DNA of 64,000 bases from Algoriphagus sp. PAP.12 (GTDB lineage: Bacteria; Bacteroidota; Bacteroidia; Cytophagales; Cyclobacteriaceae). The first letter of the stretch is position 1; each line of letters opens with the position of its first letter. Under the pieces are notes generated by a model. That model was not told the DNA's origin. It made no database searches and was given only the letters and a program-made list of their open reading frames with translations. The stretch spans positions 1 to 64,000 of the forward strand of contig NZ_JAPPSQ010000021.1 of assembly GCF_026652115.1 (NCBI RefSeq). Reading direction: 5' to 3'. The translations under genes were made by a program, and so were the position numbers. Below are positions 63,171-64,000 of this stretch, piece after piece.

Positions 63171-64000
63171 ATGTATAGAAAACCACTGTTATTTTTTCTT
63201 TTATTCTTACCTGGACTAGCCCTGAAAGCCCAATATCATTTTCAGGAGCTATCCCCAGAAACTATAAAGCATTTCCAGGAAGCCAAAAACTGTTGGGATA
63301 ACACCGAGGAATCCTGCATCCGTTTTTATAAAAACTTTGTCCAGGCAGCAGTGGAAAAAAATGAATGCATCCCCTGTACAGAAATTGAACTGGCCCGAGG
63401 CTATTATTTTGAGAGCTATTTAGATTCCTGTCTGCTTGTATTGGACCGGGTTCTGGAAAAAACTCCTCACCAAAAAGACACCCTTCGCCTTCGAATTGAA
63501 CTTGATGCCTATAATTTAATTGGATCGGTTTTGAACCAGCAAGGCAAACAGCAGGAAGCGATTGAGGCCTACCTCGCCTGCGGAGAGAGAATTCAAGCAC
63601 TTGATTTACAGGAACACGAAGCCCTAATGAATGTGAATCTAGGCCTATTATATCTGAATATGGATGACAACAGGCAGGCCATCAACTTGTTTAAATCGGC
63701 TTTACAGACGTTGGAAAAGCTGGGGATTTCCCGCCAGACAGCGATCATCAATAGAAATCTTGCCTTAGCTTACCTGGCAGAGGAACAATTGGATTCCATG
63801 TTGCAGATCCTACCAAAAACGCTCCAACTGGCGAAAGAACAAAAAAGTATCAATTCAGAAATAGGGGCTTATTCTCTTTTTGCTGAGGCATATGAGTTAC
63901 AGTATCCTGACAGCTCCCTGTATTATGCGGATAAGGCGATTGAATTGGCCGATCAGTCCAACCGACCACACGAGAAAGCCGGAGCTCTATTTAGCAAAGC
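63171..64000 (+). CDS. TPR-rich secreted/membrane protein, probable sensor kinase (partial)
   Basis: ATG at 63171, 2 bases past the response regulator stop, and open to the window end (276 codons visible). Signal peptide or membrane anchor MYRKPLLFFLLFLPGLALKAQ. From about residue 100 the sequence forms TPR units: DAYNLIGSVLNQQGKQQEAIEAYLACGERI, LMNVNLGLLYLNMDDNRQAINLFKSALQTLEKLG, NRNLALAYLAEEQLDSMLQIL. In Bacteroidota this arrangement before a LuxR regulator usually belongs to a TPR-HisKA-type histidine kinase, but the kinase part would lie outside the window. Confidence 0.8.
   Translation, partial: MYRKPLLFFLLFLPGLALKAQYHFQELSPETIKHFQEAKNCWDNTEESCIRFYKNFVQAAVEKNECIPCTEIELARGYYFESYLDSCLLVLDRVLEKTPHQKDTLRLRIELDAYNLIGSVLNQQGKQQEAIEAYLACGERIQALDLQEHEALMNVNLGLLYLNMDDNRQAINLFKSALQTLEKLGISRQTAIINRNLALAYLAEEQLDSMLQILPKTLQLAKEQKSINSEIGAYSLFAEAYELQYPDSSLYYADKAIELADQSNRPHEKAGALFSK

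Noticed and set aside
1..64000. CRISPR arrays, tRNA or rRNA genes
   Set aside because: No regularly spaced direct repeats and no cloverleaf or rRNA-like segments were recognised by eye in the intergenic regions.

Overview
The window looks like chromosome of a free-living member of Bacteroidota, most likely of the Cyclobacteriaceae/Algoriphagus group (inference from gene content, not from a marker gene). Supporting signs are SusC/SusD pairs, FecR anti-sigma factors, several ECF sigma factors, Bacteroidota-type promoters (TAnnTTTG), few Shine-Dalgarno sites, lipoproteins, and DUF1501/DUF1549 proteins. No rRNA, tRNA or CRISPR array was recognised.

Layout. (1) 1-9180, minus strand: an A/T-rich defence island. 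It holds a RecQ helicase with an N-terminal DEDD exonuclease (runs off the left edge), a Nudix hydrolase, an SRA-HNH modification-dependent nuclease, a Septu-like PtuA/PtuB pair, and a TrlF-like PHP-ATPase. The PtuAB pair sits between structured intergenic elements. (2) 9642-20550, minus strand: ECF sigma / FecR / SusC / SusD / DUF1549 cytochrome / DUF1501, an extracytoplasmic nutrient-uptake locus. (3) 20899-22300: wreck of an RloAB system, with RloB fused in frame to an IS66 transposase remnant. (4) 22573-32341, plus strand: CHAT-protease/TPR protein, serine hydrolase lipoprotein, ECF sigma factor, membrane anti-sigma-like TPR protein, large lipoprotein and outer-membrane barrel. Four of these genes carry the same ECF-like promoter, GATGAC-N15/16-CGATG, and the sigma gene does not. 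I consider this the best candidate for an undescribed system. (5) 32572-45256: FtsX-type permease, SDR/AraC pair with shared palindromes, truncated LuxR gene, DUF4143 ATPase, two broken genes (Asp/Glu racemase, GNAT), an intact GNAT, AAA ATPase, ThiE, ketopantoate reductase-like protein and an AraC regulator. (6) 45338-49643: Fur/Zur-type regulator with a TonB receptor and two His-rich DUF4625 proteins, linked by TGCAA-N5-TTGCA boxes. (7) 50059-55616: translationally coupled glycosyltransferase/ABC exporter operon. (8) 55863-64000: AhpD-like protein, S41 peptidase, a run of small secreted proteins ending in an OmpA protein, and a LuxR response regulator followed by a TPR protein cut by the window end.

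How they work together. In block 4, the single-pass TPR protein is placed to hold the sigma factor at the membrane. The CHAT protein appears to be a periplasmic caspase-like peptidase anchored by its C terminus, so proteolysis could release the sigma factor and switch on the surrounding genes; this is inference. Block 6 reads as a metal-starvation (probably zinc) uptake regulon. Several genes between 37 and 43 kb are decaying, which together with the RloAB wreck points to gene turnover.
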